The notes: generated from the letters alone by a model not told the origin. Counted from the first letter of the stretch, positions 47,985-59,000 are shown. The stretch: 64,000 nucleotides of DNA from [Flexibacter] sp. ATCC 35208 (GCF_001975825.1 NZ_MTKN01000004.1:1-64000), one strand, 5' to 3'. A program made the numbers and translations.

Positions 47985-49688
47985 ATGAAAAACTATTTAC
48001 TCGTCATATTAATGCTCACAGGTATTACAGCCTGTAGCCTCGATGAATACAATCCTTCGGGCATTACTGCCGATGCGATCTGGTCCAGCCCGGAAGGATT
48101 TATCACTGTCGTGAATTCCGCCTATTCAGAACAACGTGCCTGGTATGGAAAAGATAATGGAGAATGGATGGGCGAAATGGGAACGGATCTCTGGTTCAAC
48201 TCAGGGCGTGCTAATTATGCCAATGAGCTGATGCGATATGAGAACTTTATTCCCAGCAAAGGCAATCCTAACATTACTACCTGGGGAAACATGTACAAAG
48301 CTATCAATATCTGTAATGCAGGCATCAACCGTATTGGCAATGCAGGTTTTACAGACACGGTGATGCGCAATCAGCGGGAAGGGGAGTTGCGCTACCTCCG
48401 CGCATTCTATTACTACCATGTAGTAGAACAATGGGGTGGTGTGATCCTGTCTACAACTGAAACAAACGATGCTATCGTAACTGCTACCCGTAGCGATGTC
48501 AAAGACTTTTATAAACTCATTCTCAGTGACCTGGACTATGCAGCAAAGCACCTGCCTGTAAGTTATGGTGCAGAATACAGCAGGGCTACACAAAAATCTG
48601 CACTGGCCATGCTGGCACGTGCAAACCTTGCCTGCGCGTATTATTACACAGGTGGTGAACAGCAGGAATATTTCAAAAAAGCAAAAGCTGCTGTGGATGA
48701 GATCATTTCCCGCAAAGGTGAATTTGGTGTAGCATTGTGGGATAACTATGCGGATGTTTTCAATCCTAAAAACAATAAGCAGAACAAAGAAGCATTGTAT
48801 ACGATCAGTAATTCGCTGACCTATTCATTGGACTATGATCAAAATGCAAACCGTCTGCATATGTGGTTCCTCACAACTTACAGCTCTAAACCCGGTTTGC
48901 AGCAGAGTATGGATTATGGCAGAGATGGTACCCGTTACTTTATGCCTACCCGTGCGCTGTTGGATTTCTATGATGACGAAAAGGATAGTCGTTTCGAGGG
49001 TTCTTTTCAGACAGTGTGGATTTGTAACAAAGCATATACCTGGACAGAAACAGATGTGAAGAATTATGGCAAAGATCCATCGCTGGTAGGGCGAACAATG
49101 GTCGTTGGTGTGGATACCGCAATGTATATCACTAAACATTCAGTGTCAGACAAGAGCACCCGTCCTTACCTCGTCATAGATCGTGATAGCGTGTACAATA
49201 CGAATGGAACCATCAAAGTGGGAAATGATTATGTGCCATTGAAGAAGTTCATGGACCCTATTACCCGTTCCGCGGCCAATGCGCAACCGGGCTTCCTGGA
49301 TGTATTGGTGATCCGGCTGGCAGAGATGTACCTGATCGGTGCGGAAGCCGCTTTACAGTTGGGCGATAATAACGCTGCTGCTGCTTATATCAATGTATTG
49401 AGAACGAGAGCGGCTAAGAAAACACCTGTGGATTATACAGCTGCTATGCAGATCACTGCGAGTGATGTGACGCTCGATTTCATTCTCGATGAAAGAGCGA
49501 GAGAACTGGCAGGGGAACACGTTCGCTGGTTTGATCTGAAACGTACCGGTAAACTGGTGGACCGTATTCATACCTACAATCCGGATGTAACGCAGGTAAA
49601 GGAATTCCATCGGCTGCGCCCGGTGCCACAAACACAGATAGATGCATTAACGAATGGAGCTGAATTTGGGCAGAATGCTGGCTATTAA
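47985..49688 (+). CDS. SusD/RagB-family glycan-binding lipoprotein (pectin locus, second pair)
   Basis: 567 residues from ATG 47985, which gives lipoprotein signal MKNYLLVILMLTGITAC-SLDEY. A longer frame from 47961 begins inside the SusC gene and would put a charged stretch before the signal, so it is not favoured. Landmarks: AIWSSPEGFITVVNSAYSEQ, GELRYLRAFYYYHVVEQWGG, DERARELAGEHVRWFDLKRTG. It partners the SusC at 45170, presumably for a second class of pectic oligosaccharide. Confidence 0.92.
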   Translation: MKNYLLVILMLTGITACSLDEYNPSGITADAIWSSPEGFITVVNSAYSEQRAWYGKDNGEWMGEMGTDLWFNSGRANYANELMRYENFIPSKGNPNITTWGNMYKAINICNAGINRIGNAGFTDTVMRNQREGELRYLRAFYYYHVVEQWGGVILSTTETNDAIVTATRSDVKDFYKLILSDLDYAAKHLPVSYGAEYSRATQKSALAMLARANLACAYYYTGGEQQEYFKKAKAAVDEIISRKGEFGVALWDNYADVFNPKNNKQNKEALYTISNSLTYSLDYDQNANRLHMWFLTTYSSKPGLQQSMDYGRDGTRYFMPTRALLDFYDDEKDSRFEGSFQTVWICNKAYTWTETDVKNYGKDPSLVGRTMVVGVDTAMYITKHSVSDKSTRPYLVIDRDSVYNTNGTIKVGNDYVPLKKFMDPITRSAANAQPGFLDVLVIRLAEMYLIGAEAALQLGDNNAAAAYINVLRTRAAKKTPVDYTAAMQITASDVTLDFILDERARELAGEHVRWFDLKRTGKLVDRIHTYNPDVTQVKEFHRLRPVPQTQIDALTNGAEFGQNAGY

Positions 49689-49694
49689 ATATTA

Positions 49695-51449
49695 ATGATT
49701 ATGAGGATACTGATCGCGATTTTATTGTGTACAACAACTGTGCTGGCACAAGACAAAGTACATTATTCCGGTAGTACACTGGTGAATGTTGATTACCACC
49801 ACGGGCAGTTACAACCCGCTACAGGTGTGCACAACATACAGGTGATGCGGGCCAATCGTAGTAATGGTGGCTGGACTTACAACCATGCCCCCATGCTGGC
49901 TTACTGGAATAACCAGTTTTACCTGGAATACCTGAGCGATAGTATCGGCGAAAGCGTACCTCCGGGCCGTACGCTGCTCGTGACCTCCAAAGATGGACAG
50001 GCCTGGTCGGAACCATTGGTTATATTTCCCCCCTATAAGATCCCGGATGGCACTTCGAAAGAAGGCCATCCCGGGGTCGCTCGTAATCTGTATGCAGTCA
50101 TGCATCAGCGGATGGGGTTCTATGTATCAAAGAGCAATCACTTACTGGTATTGGGTTACTATGGCATTTGCCTGGATGCAAAAGATGATCCTAATGATGG
50201 CAAAGGAATAGGCAGAGTGGTGAGAGAAATACTGCCTGATGGTAAATATGGACCTATCTGTTTCCTACATTATAACAAGGGCTGGAATAGTGGTAACACG
50301 TCTTATCCTGCATACACTACCAGCAAAGACAAGGCATTTATAGCGGCATGCAATGAGCTGATGGCTACGCCACTCATGATGATGCAGTGGAATGAGGAAG
50401 CTGATAGAGATGATCCGTTAATCCCCTTACAAAAAAACTATAAAGCATTTTGTTATTACCACCTGCCTAACCATGATGTGGTGGGATTGTGGAAAAATGC
50501 GCTCTCTGCTATTAGTAAAGATGAAGGCAAAACATGGTCTGCAGTGGCCCGTGCACCGGGTTTTGTGAATAGTAATGCGAAGATATGGGGACAAAGTACT
50601 GCTGATGGCAGGTATGTGACGGTATACAATCCTTCTGAATACAGATGGCCGCTGGCCGTATCTGTGAGTGATGATGGGCTTGATTATAAAAACTTATTAC
50701 TGGTAAATGGAGAAGTACCGCCTATGCGCTATGGAGGGAATTATAAATCTTATGGGCCACAGTATGTACGGGGAATAGAGGAAGGTAATGGTACGCCTAA
50801 GGATGGCAAAGTATGGGTGACTTATAGTATGAACAAGGAGGATATATGGGTGACGGCTATACCTGTGCCGGTTACGACAGATGCTTCTGATTCCTCGTGG
50901 AATACATACAGTCCTTTATGGGCACCCGTGACTATTGATGGGGAGCATATCACGCTTTCTGATAAAGATCCTTTTGATTATGCAAAAGCAGAAAAGGTGA
51001 TCACGCCTGCATCTCAATTAGAGGTTTCTTTTACTGTCACCCCAAAGCAAAATAATTATGGTCAGTTGCAGATTGAGTTAGTAGATAAAAAAGGTACAGG
51101 GAGCATTCGCCTCATCTTTGATGCAGATAGCACATTGAAAGCAAAGTCGGGTGCACGCTATAAAAACTTTCTCAAATATGCACCTGATTCTGTATATCAT
51201 GTTCGTCTTACTGTCAATACTGCCAATCGGTTTTACACCGTGAATGTAAATGGAAAAGATGTATTGACCAGTTTGAGTTTTGCACCGATAGATGCGGTAG
51301 CCGGAATCGTATTCCGTACAGGGGAGCCCCGTCATTTCCCGGATGCAGATACTCCTGCTGATGTAGATACGGATCTGCCGGATGGAAACAGTGTAGCATC
51401 TAATACTGCAATTTATCATATCCATTCACTTAAAACGAAAGTATTGTAA
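49695..51449 (+). CDS. Sialidase-fold (BNR-like) secreted protein with LamG-like C-terminus
   Basis: 584 residues. Start at 49695 (MIMRIL) or 49701 (MRIL); signal peptide ends TTTVLAQ. Residues about 30-390 show the strand-turn pattern of six-bladed sialidase-like propellers with Asp-box-type turns (TSKDGQAWSEP, ISKDEGKTWSA, VSDDGLDYKNL). Residues about 405-584 look like a concanavalin/LamG-type beta-sandwich (LEVSFTVTPKQNNYGQLQIE, VYHVRLTVNTANRFYTVNVN). The arginine triad of true sialidases is not evident, so sialic acid is an unlikely substrate; in a pectin locus an exo-glycosidase or lyase on a pectic sugar fits better. It overlaps the next gene by one base. Confidence 0.68.
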   Translation: MIMRILIAILLCTTTVLAQDKVHYSGSTLVNVDYHHGQLQPATGVHNIQVMRANRSNGGWTYNHAPMLAYWNNQFYLEYLSDSIGESVPPGRTLLVTSKDGQAWSEPLVIFPPYKIPDGTSKEGHPGVARNLYAVMHQRMGFYVSKSNHLLVLGYYGICLDAKDDPNDGKGIGRVVREILPDGKYGPICFLHYNKGWNSGNTSYPAYTTSKDKAFIAACNELMATPLMMMQWNEEADRDDPLIPLQKNYKAFCYYHLPNHDVVGLWKNALSAISKDEGKTWSAVARAPGFVNSNAKIWGQSTADGRYVTVYNPSEYRWPLAVSVSDDGLDYKNLLLVNGEVPPMRYGGNYKSYGPQYVRGIEEGNGTPKDGKVWVTYSMNKEDIWVTAIPVPVTTDASDSSWNTYSPLWAPVTIDGEHITLSDKDPFDYAKAEKVITPASQLEVSFTVTPKQNNYGQLQIELVDKKGTGSIRLIFDADSTLKAKSGARYKNFLKYAPDSVYHVRLTVNTANRFYTVNVNGKDVLTSLSFAPIDAVAGIVFRTGEPRHFPDADTPADVDTDLPDGNSVASNTAIYHIHSLKTKVL

Positions 51450-54400
51450 TGCATGCATTGTTGCTGATATTATTATTCCATCTGCGTTGTGAAACGCTGG
51501 AAAATCCTGTTGGGATAGATGTTGCGCAGCCGGGGATGAGCTGGGAGATACAAGGGGAGGAGCATGCTGTAATGCAGACGGCTTACCAGATATTGGTAGC
51601 TTCTACACCTGAAAAGTTAGCGAAGAATGAAGGTGACCTATGGAATTCAGGGCGGGTGGTGAGTGATCGATCTATTCAGGTAATTTACAAGGGTAAGCGT
51701 TTGCGAAGCCGTCAGGACTGCTATTGGAAAGTGAAAGTCTGGACAAATAAGGGAGAAAGTGAATGGAGTAAGCCGGGTCATTGGAGTATGGGATTGTTGT
51801 TGGCAAATGACTGGAAGGGGAAATGGATTGGGGTGGATACTTCTTTTGCGTGGGATAGTGCGCATACACAGTTTTCAAGGCTTTCTGCCCGGCATTACAG
51901 AAAGGAGTTTACTAGTCAGCAGCATGTTAGGAAGGCTACCTTATATATTGCTGGTCCCGGTTTGTATGAGGGCTTTATGAATGGTGATCGTATTGGTACG
52001 CAGGTATTAGCACAATCGCCGACTGATTATAGAAAGACAGTGCGATACAATACCTATGATGTAACAAGTCTTGTGCATAAAGGTGATAATGCGATTGGTG
52101 TAACCCTTGGTAATGGCCGTTATTTCACCATGCGTCAAAACTACAAACCTGCCAAGATTAATACTTTCGGGTATCCCCGCTTATTACTACAATTAGAATT
52201 GGAATATGATAATGGCAAAAAGCAAATCATTGCCAGTGATAAAAGCTGGCAGTTAACAGCAGATGGTCCTATCCGTACCAACAATGAATACGACGGAGAA
52301 GAATACGATGCAGGAAAGGAAATGCCGGGTTGGAGTAAACCCGGGTTCAAAGCCCGGAACTGGCAGGCAGTGGATATCGTACCTGCACCCGGTGGCAAAC
52401 TCATGGCTCAGCTCAATGAACCACAACGTATTACAGACATCATTAAACCCGTCTCAATAAAGCCCCTGCGCGATAAATGGATCGTAGATATGGGCCAGAA
52501 CTTTGCAGGTTGGTTACAGATAAAAGTAAAGGGGCTGCGCGGCCAACAGGTGACCATGCGCTTTGCAGAAAGTTTGCAGAAAGATGGAAGTCTGTACGTC
52601 GCTAATCTCCGTGATGCAAAGGTTACGGATATCTATACCCTCAAAGGCGGCGGCGTTGAAACATGGCATCCGACCTTTGTGTACCATGGCTTTCGCTATG
52701 TGGAAATCAGTGGTGTACTACCTGAAGGTATAGAAGGGCAGGTGATCAATGATGACCTGACTACCATTGGTACATTTGAAACGTCTGATCCTACCCTCAA
52801 TCAAATATACCAGAATGCTGTATGGGGAATTCGTTCCAACTACAAAGGTATGCCGGTCGATTGCCCGCAGCGCAATGAAAGGATGCCATGGTTAGGAGAC
52901 AGGACCACCGGCGCCCTGGGCGAGAGTTTCATCTTTGACAATAGTAAGTTGTATGCGAAATGGCTGGATGATATAGAAGATGCACAAACTGAAGCCGGTG
53001 CAATCCCTGACGTAGCGCCGGCCTATTGGCGGTATTATTCTGATAATATGACATGGCCGGCTGCTTATATTCTTATTGCTGGTTATCTCTACGACCAGTT
53101 TGGTGATGTGGCGCCCATGCGTAAACATTATCCTTCTATGGAACGCTGGCTCACCTACATGCGTGAAAAGTATTTTGTAGATGGCATCATGACGAAGGAT
53201 AAGTATGGTGACTGGTGTGCGCCTACACCAACCGATGGTAAACTGATCGCTACAGCTATGTATTATCACCTGCTCACGGTCATGGATACCTTTGCAGGTA
53301 TTTTACACTACCCGGCAGATCAGGCTTTATTTGCACAACAGGCGGCTCAGGTAAAAAAATCATTCAATCGGCAATTTAGAAATGGCAACAATACCAACAA
53401 TACCCTGACTGCCAATTTGCTCCCGCTATATTTCGATATGGTGCCAGAAAATGAGCGTCAGCAGGTATTTAAAAACATCGTCGATACTATCCATCAGCAA
53501 GGTGATCACCTCTCCACTGGCGTGATCGGTACCCAATTCCTGATGCGTGCGCTCACAGAAAACGGACGTCCTGATCTGGCTTATCTGATTGCTGCTGATA
53601 GGGACTATCCCGGCTGGGGATACATGATTAATCAGGGCGCCACTACCATATGGGAATTATGGAATGGGGATAAAGCTGCTCCAAACATGAACTCCCAGAA
53701 TCACATCATGCTGTTAGGAGATTTAATTGTTTGGTTCTATCAAAGCCTTGCTGGTATAAAAGGTGAAAACGGGTTCAAACACATAATAATGAATCCGCAA
53801 CCTGTGCCCGGTTTGGAAGAGGTAAATGCCAGTTACCAATCAATGCATGGTCTCATCCGTTCACATTGGAAAAAAACTACTGAAGCTTTTGACTGGCAAT
53901 TCACCATCCCTTCGAATACCACTGCTACGATCTATTTGCCTGCCAATGAACAGGTGCAAATAAATGGTTTAGGCAATGATGCAAAATTCATCAAAGCAGA
54001 AAATGACCGCCTCGTGTATGAAATCGGATCTGGTGATTACACTATCCATGTATCCCAACCTGATCGCTGGAAGAAAGGCATCGTCATAGATGAAGACATT
54101 TTCACCACTGCACCATTCCCTGAATCACACGCAGCTACTATTGCTGAAACCAGCAAAGGCCTTGTAGCTGCATGGTTTGGTGGTACCAAAGAACGAAACC
54201 CGGATGTCGGCATCTGGGTAAGCCGTCAGGTTGCCTGTAAATGGACGGTCCCTGTAGAGGTAGCGAATGGTATACAAAACGATACATTGCGCTATGCCTG
54301 CTGGAATCCTGTATTATTCCAGATGCCGGGTGGAGATCTATTGTTGTTTTACAAAGTGGGGCCTAATGTAGGAGGGTGGAAAGGATACATGAAAACCTCT

Positions 54401-55093
54401 AAAGATGGTGGTATTAGTTGGTCTGCTGCCAGACAATTACCTGATGGTTTCTTAGGCCCTGTAAAGAATAAACCCGTCTTATTGCCGGATGGAAAACTCC
54501 TTTGCCCCAGTAGTACAGAAGGTCATGGATGGAACATTCACTTTGAAGTGACGACCGATACAGGTAAAACCTGGACGATGATTGGGCCTTTGAAAAAAAA
54601 CAGTACCATCAATGCTATTCAGCCCAGTATACTGCAATATGGTGATGGCAAAATGCAGATTCTTTGCCGCAACAAAGGAGGTAATATCGTGCAATCATGG
54701 TCACTGGATAGTGGCAAAACATGGTCCCCGCTTTCATTAAACACTTTGCCCAATAATAACTCAGGCACAGATGCCGTCACATTGCAGGACGGTCGTCAGC
54801 TGATAGTGTATAACCATGTCAGTACACCAAAAGGTGCTGGCAAAGGAAAGCGTACACCGCTGAATGTGTCTTTGAGTGAGGATGGTATTCACTGGTCTGC
54901 CGCTTTAGTGCTGGAAGATTCACCGGTGAGCCAGTACTCTTATCCCGCAGTTATCCAATCATCAGACGGATATATTCACATTGTATACACATGGCGCCGG
55001 CAAAGGATCAGGTATGTGAAGATTGATCCCCGGCAACTGGCACTTACACCCATAAATAGCGACATTTGGAAAACAGCAAACGCAGGTTTATAG
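51449..55093 (+). CDS. GH78 alpha-L-rhamnosidase fused to a sialidase-fold domain
   Basis: 1214 residues. About 20-860 is a complete GH78: beta-sandwich domains (WNSGRVVSDRSIQV, RKEFTSQQHVRKATLYIAG, DNAIGVTLGNGRY), then the (alpha/alpha)6 barrel with DCPQRNERMPWLGD (Asp471, Glu477) and TTIWELWNG (Glu736) at the expected catalytic positions. About 876-1205 is a second catalytic-size module, a BNR_2/sialidase-like propeller (AETSKGLVAAWFGGTKERNPD, DGGISWSAARQLPDG, DSGKTWSPLS). The short N-terminus MHALLLILLFHLRC is a weak lipoprotein signal. It should release terminal rhamnose, and the fused propeller may act on the next sugar. One-base overlap upstream; 28-bp overlap downstream. Confidence 0.87.
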   Translation: MHALLLILLFHLRCETLENPVGIDVAQPGMSWEIQGEEHAVMQTAYQILVASTPEKLAKNEGDLWNSGRVVSDRSIQVIYKGKRLRSRQDCYWKVKVWTNKGESEWSKPGHWSMGLLLANDWKGKWIGVDTSFAWDSAHTQFSRLSARHYRKEFTSQQHVRKATLYIAGPGLYEGFMNGDRIGTQVLAQSPTDYRKTVRYNTYDVTSLVHKGDNAIGVTLGNGRYFTMRQNYKPAKINTFGYPRLLLQLELEYDNGKKQIIASDKSWQLTADGPIRTNNEYDGEEYDAGKEMPGWSKPGFKARNWQAVDIVPAPGGKLMAQLNEPQRITDIIKPVSIKPLRDKWIVDMGQNFAGWLQIKVKGLRGQQVTMRFAESLQKDGSLYVANLRDAKVTDIYTLKGGGVETWHPTFVYHGFRYVEISGVLPEGIEGQVINDDLTTIGTFETSDPTLNQIYQNAVWGIRSNYKGMPVDCPQRNERMPWLGDRTTGALGESFIFDNSKLYAKWLDDIEDAQTEAGAIPDVAPAYWRYYSDNMTWPAAYILIAGYLYDQFGDVAPMRKHYPSMERWLTYMREKYFVDGIMTKDKYGDWCAPTPTDGKLIATAMYYHLLTVMDTFAGILHYPADQALFAQQAAQVKKSFNRQFRNGNNTNNTLTANLLPLYFDMVPENERQQVFKNIVDTIHQQGDHLSTGVIGTQFLMRALTENGRPDLAYLIAADRDYPGWGYMINQGATTIWELWNGDKAAPNMNSQNHIMLLGDLIVWFYQSLAGIKGENGFKHIIMNPQPVPGLEEVNASYQSMHGLIRSHWKKTTEAFDWQFTIPSNTTATIYLPANEQVQINGLGNDAKFIKAENDRLVYEIGSGDYTIHVSQPDRWKKGIVIDEDIFTTAPFPESHAATIAETSKGLVAAWFGGTKERNPDVGIWVSRQVACKWTVPVEVANGIQNDTLRYACWNPVLFQMPGGDLLLFYKVGPNVGGWKGYMKTSKDGGISWSAARQLPDGFLGPVKNKPVLLPDGKLLCPSSTEGHGWNIHFEVTTDTGKTWTMIGPLKKNSTINAIQPSILQYGDGKMQILCRNKGGNIVQSWSLDSGKTWSPLSLNTLPNNNSGTDAVTLQDGRQLIVYNHVSTPKGAGKGKRTPLNVSLSEDGIHWSAALVLEDSPVSQYSYPAVIQSSDGYIHIVYTWRRQRIRYVKIDPRQLALTPINSDIWKTANAGL

Positions 55094-56073
55094 CGCAATC
55101 GGCATTACTGGTAGCAGGCGTTTTTATGCCACGTTCACGCGCGGCAAGAATCCTGGTACCCCATTCATTGCCTGCTGGAGATTTAATGCCTCGTTCGCTC
55201 GCGGGCGAAGACTTAATTTCACCTTCACTCATAGCAAAAGACTTAAGGTCTCCTTCACCCGCAGGCGTGTGGAAAGAACCACGTTATCGTATCTCTGTAT
55301 GTGACTGGATGATCCTGAAACGCCAGAAACTGGGTGCCTTTCAGTTGACCAAAGAAATTGGTGCTGATGGGTTGGAGCTCGACATGGGAGGATTGGGTGA
55401 CCGTCCTGCATTCGACAATAAACTCAGGGATGCGGCTACCCGTCAGCAGTTCCTGGACAAAGCAAAAGAACTGAACATTGCCATCAGCTCAATTGCTATG
55501 TCAGGTTTTTATGCACAATCTTTTGCAGAAAGACCAGAAACACCTGACCTGGTGCAGGATTGTATTGATACCATGGTGGCGATGAAAGTAAAGATCGCCT
55601 TTCTGCCACTTGGTGTAAAAGGTGACCTGGTACAACATCCTGCATTACGCCCACAAATAATACAGCGACTCAAAGAAGCGGGTGCAAAAGCAAAAAAGGC
55701 GGGTGTGATTATCGGTATAGAAACAGCGTTGTCAGCTGCTGAAGAGGTGAAGTTATTAGACGAGATCAATTCAAAGCATATTCAAAGCTATTTCAACTTC
55801 TCTAATGCGATAAAGGAGGGGCGTGATTTACCACAGGAACTAATTACGCTGGGCCGGCATCGTATCTGCCAGATCCATTGTACCAATACAGATGGGGTAT
55901 GGCTGGAGAATGATCCAAAGATCAATATGCCGGCAGTGAAGAAAACGCTGGACGATATGGGCTGGAGTGGATGGTTAGTAATAGAACGCTCCCGTGATGC
56001 AAACGACCCAAAGAATGTAAAAAAGAACTTTAGCGCAAATGCGGCTTATCTGAAATCAATATTCCATGCGTAG
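55066..56073 (+). CDS. Exported sugar isomerase/epimerase-like TIM-barrel protein (TTG start)
   Basis: 335 residues if started at TTG 55066, inside the end of the GH78 gene. That start gives an export-signal-like N-terminus ENSKRRFIAQSALLVAGVF with an Arg pair; the first ATG (55126) would remove it. Residues 20-69 are five tandem 10-residue repeats. The rest is a xylose-isomerase-like barrel (RISVCDWMILKRQKLGAFQL, IGADGLELDMGG, KAGVIIGIETALS, HRICQIHCTNTDG, GWLVIERSRD) with the metal-binding-type Glu/Asp/His residues of the AP_endonuc_2 superfamily. Related proteins act on sugars or sugar acids. It overlaps the GH106 gene by 8 bp. The substrate is unknown. Confidence 0.8.
   Translation: MENSKRRFIAQSALLVAGVFMPRSRAARILVPHSLPAGDLMPRSLAGEDLISPSLIAKDLRSPSPAGVWKEPRYRISVCDWMILKRQKLGAFQLTKEIGADGLELDMGGLGDRPAFDNKLRDAATRQQFLDKAKELNIAISSIAMSGFYAQSFAERPETPDLVQDCIDTMVAMKVKIAFLPLGVKGDLVQHPALRPQIIQRLKEAGAKAKKAGVIIGIETALSAAEEVKLLDEINSKHIQSYFNFSNAIKEGRDLPQELITLGRHRICQIHCTNTDGVWLENDPKINMPAVKKTLDDMGWSGWLVIERSRDANDPKNVKKNFSANAAYLKSIFHA
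55123..55272 (+). repeat. Five tandem 30-nt (10-aa) repeats in the isomerase-like gene
   Basis: Units at 55123, 55153, 55183, 55213 and 55243 translate to FMPRSRAARI, LVPHSLPAGD, LMPRSLAGED, LISPSLIAKD and LRSPSPAGVW. They form a linker between the signal peptide and the barrel. The unit length keeps the reading frame. Confidence 0.85.
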
Positions 56074-59000
56074 GATATTTATTTGTTGCCTTTTATTATT
56101 GAGCACATCTGTGCATGCACAGGAAAATGCCAAACCATGGGTATTTTGGTACTGGATGTATGCAGCGGTATCTCAACCCGGTATTCATGCGGATCTGGTA
56201 GCTATGAAAGAAGCGGGTTTAGGAGGGGCTTATCTTATGCCCATCAATGGAAAAAGTACTTATACACCTGTAGCAGAGCAATTGTCACCAGCATGGTGGG
56301 ATCTGGTGCATTATGCTTCACAGCAGGCGGATAGTCTCGGTTTGCAATTAGGTATGCACTTCTGTGATGGATTTGCAGTAGGAGGGGGACCCTGGATTAC
56401 ACCGGCGCTCAGTATGCAAAAAGTAGTGTGGACAACTACTGAGGTAAATGGGGATTTCAATGGCATCTTGTCGCAACCTGCTACGAATGAGGGGTATTAT
56501 GAAGATATTGCCGTACTGGCTTTTCCTTTTATCAAAGAAGATAAATCGACTCCGGTAGTTACTACAAGTCTTCCCAATGTAAATGCGCAGATCCTTTCCA
56601 GTAAAGAGAATAAGGAGAATGTGAAAAGTACTGATCCCTGTTGGATTCAATATACTTATGCCGCGCCATTTACCTGCCGCTCTATTACTATTCGTGGCAA
56701 TAACTATCAGGCACAGCGCCTGAAACTTTCTGTAAGTGAAGATGGTACACAATTCCATGAAGTATTGCAAATGACAGCGCCGCGCCATGGCTGGCTGGAC
56801 TCACATGCAGATCATACTTATTCTATTCCGGTGACTACCAGTCGTTATTTCCGTTTTGATTATAACAAAGCAGGTTCAGAACCCGGTGCGGAAGATCTGG
56901 ATAATGCGAAGTGGAAGCAAAGTCTGAAGATTACAGGGATTCATTTATCTAATCAACCACGCATTGATCAGTATGAAGGAAAAAGTGGGGCTGTTTGGCG
57001 CATTAGCAACACAGTTGCCAGTACAGTTCCTGCTCATACCAGTACAAGCAATTCTATTACCAGTAAAATTCCTGCTAATATCAATACAGGCAATTCTAAT
57101 ACCAATACAAGCAATTCTATTACCAGTAAAGTTCCTGCTAATATCAATATAGGCAATTCTATTACCAGTAAAATTCCTACTCATACCAATACAAGCAATT
57201 CTATTACCAGTAAAGTTCCTACTCATACCAATACAAGCAATTCTATTACCAGTAAAGTTCCTGCTCATACCAATACAAGCAATTCTATTACCAGTAAAGT
57301 TCCTGCTAATACCAATACAAGCAATTCAATTACCAGTACAGTTCCTGCTCATACCAATACAAGCAATTCAATTACTAATGCAGTTCCTACTAATGTCAAT
57401 ACAGACCATGCTATAACCAATTCCGATCTGGCTATTGCTCAGGATCAGATCATTGACCTGACAACCAGAATTGATACCCATGGCCACCTTAAATGGAAAG
57501 CTCCCAAAGGTGACTGGACCATTCTACGCATAGGCCACACTTCCACCGGACATAAAAACGTAACCGGTGGAGCTGGTGCTGGATTGGAATGTGATAAGTT
57601 CAACCCCGCTGCTGTGCGTTTCCAATTCGATCATTGGTATGGCGAAGCCCTCAAGCGGGCCAAATTGAGTGTATTACATGTAGATAGTTGGGAATGTGGA
57701 AGTCAAAACTGGTCGCCTGTATTCAGCGCCGCCTTCAAAAAGCAACATGGATATGACCTGCTTAAATGGCTCCCTGCAATGGCAGGTATACCTGTGGATA
57801 ACGCTGCTGCCTCTGAGCAATTCTTATTAGATATTCGTCGTACAATCAATAATTTAATTCAGGTTAACTTCTACGATACTTTAAGTGCATTGGCACATAC
57901 AAATGGTGTTGCTTTCAGTGCTGAAAGTACAGCGCCTATGATCACCGGGGATGGCATGGAGCATTACCATGCTGTTGATTATCCAATGGGTGAATTTTGG
58001 TTGAGAAGTCCCACCCACGATAAGCCCAATGACATGCTCGATGCCATTTCCGGTGCGCATGTCTATGATAAACAAATTATTCAGGCAGAAGCATTTACAG
58101 AGTTGCGTAATAGCTGGGACGAATATCCAGGCATGTTGAAAACAGGCATTGATCGCAACTTTGCATTAGGAATCAATAAATTAGTCTTTCATGTGTTTGC
58201 ACATAATCCATGGATGGACAAAAAGCCGGGCATGACCCTGAATGGGATCGGGCTTTATTTTCAGAGAGATCAGACATGGTGGCCTTATGTATCAGCGATG
58301 GTGAATTATGTGACCCGGTGCCAGCACTTATTACAACAGGGGAAACCCGTTGTGGATATTGGTGTGTATACAGGGGATAACCTACCTAAAAGAGCTGTTT
58401 TGCCAGAGCGTCTGGTACCATTACTACCCACGCTATTTGGAGACAGCACTGTACAAAGAGAAAAGAGAAGATTGGCGAATGTAGGTGAGCCAACCAGAGA
58501 GATGCCTGCGGGTGTGACTGCAAGTGCAAATATCTCAAAGGCGGAAGACTGGATAGATCCTTTGCATGGATATGCTTATGACTCTTACAATAAGTTGAGC
58601 GATAGTGCGAGATACCGTATATCGCTCAAACTCACGGATACTTTAAAGCATATTGATATTCCTCCTGATTTCATTTCAGGAGAACAGGGTATTGCATGGA
58701 CACATCGTTCTGCACCTGATAAGGAGATCTATTTTGTTTCTAATCAACAGGAAAAGGAGCGTCACTTGCAATTGTCCTTCCGGGTAAAAGGCAAAACTCC
58801 TGTATTGTATGATGCTGTTAATGATGCTTATTTGCAACCGGAGGCTTTTAAAACAAATGCAGATAGAACATCGCTGACATTGTCTCTTCCTCCAAACGGC
58901 GCTATGTTTGTTTTATTCACAGACAAACCAATGGATAATGTGCATAAACAAACCTATTATGCACCCTTTCAGACACTAGATAATCCATGGAAGGTAAGCT

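Noticed and set aside
49695..51449. True sialidase acting on sialic acid
   Set aside because: The sialidase arginine triad is not evident and the gene is set in a plant-pectin locus; only the fold is called.
57041..57397. Regular repeats that might be taken for a CRISPR array
   Set aside because: Units are contiguous with no unique spacers, all in frame with a GH106 gene, and no cas gene is nearby.
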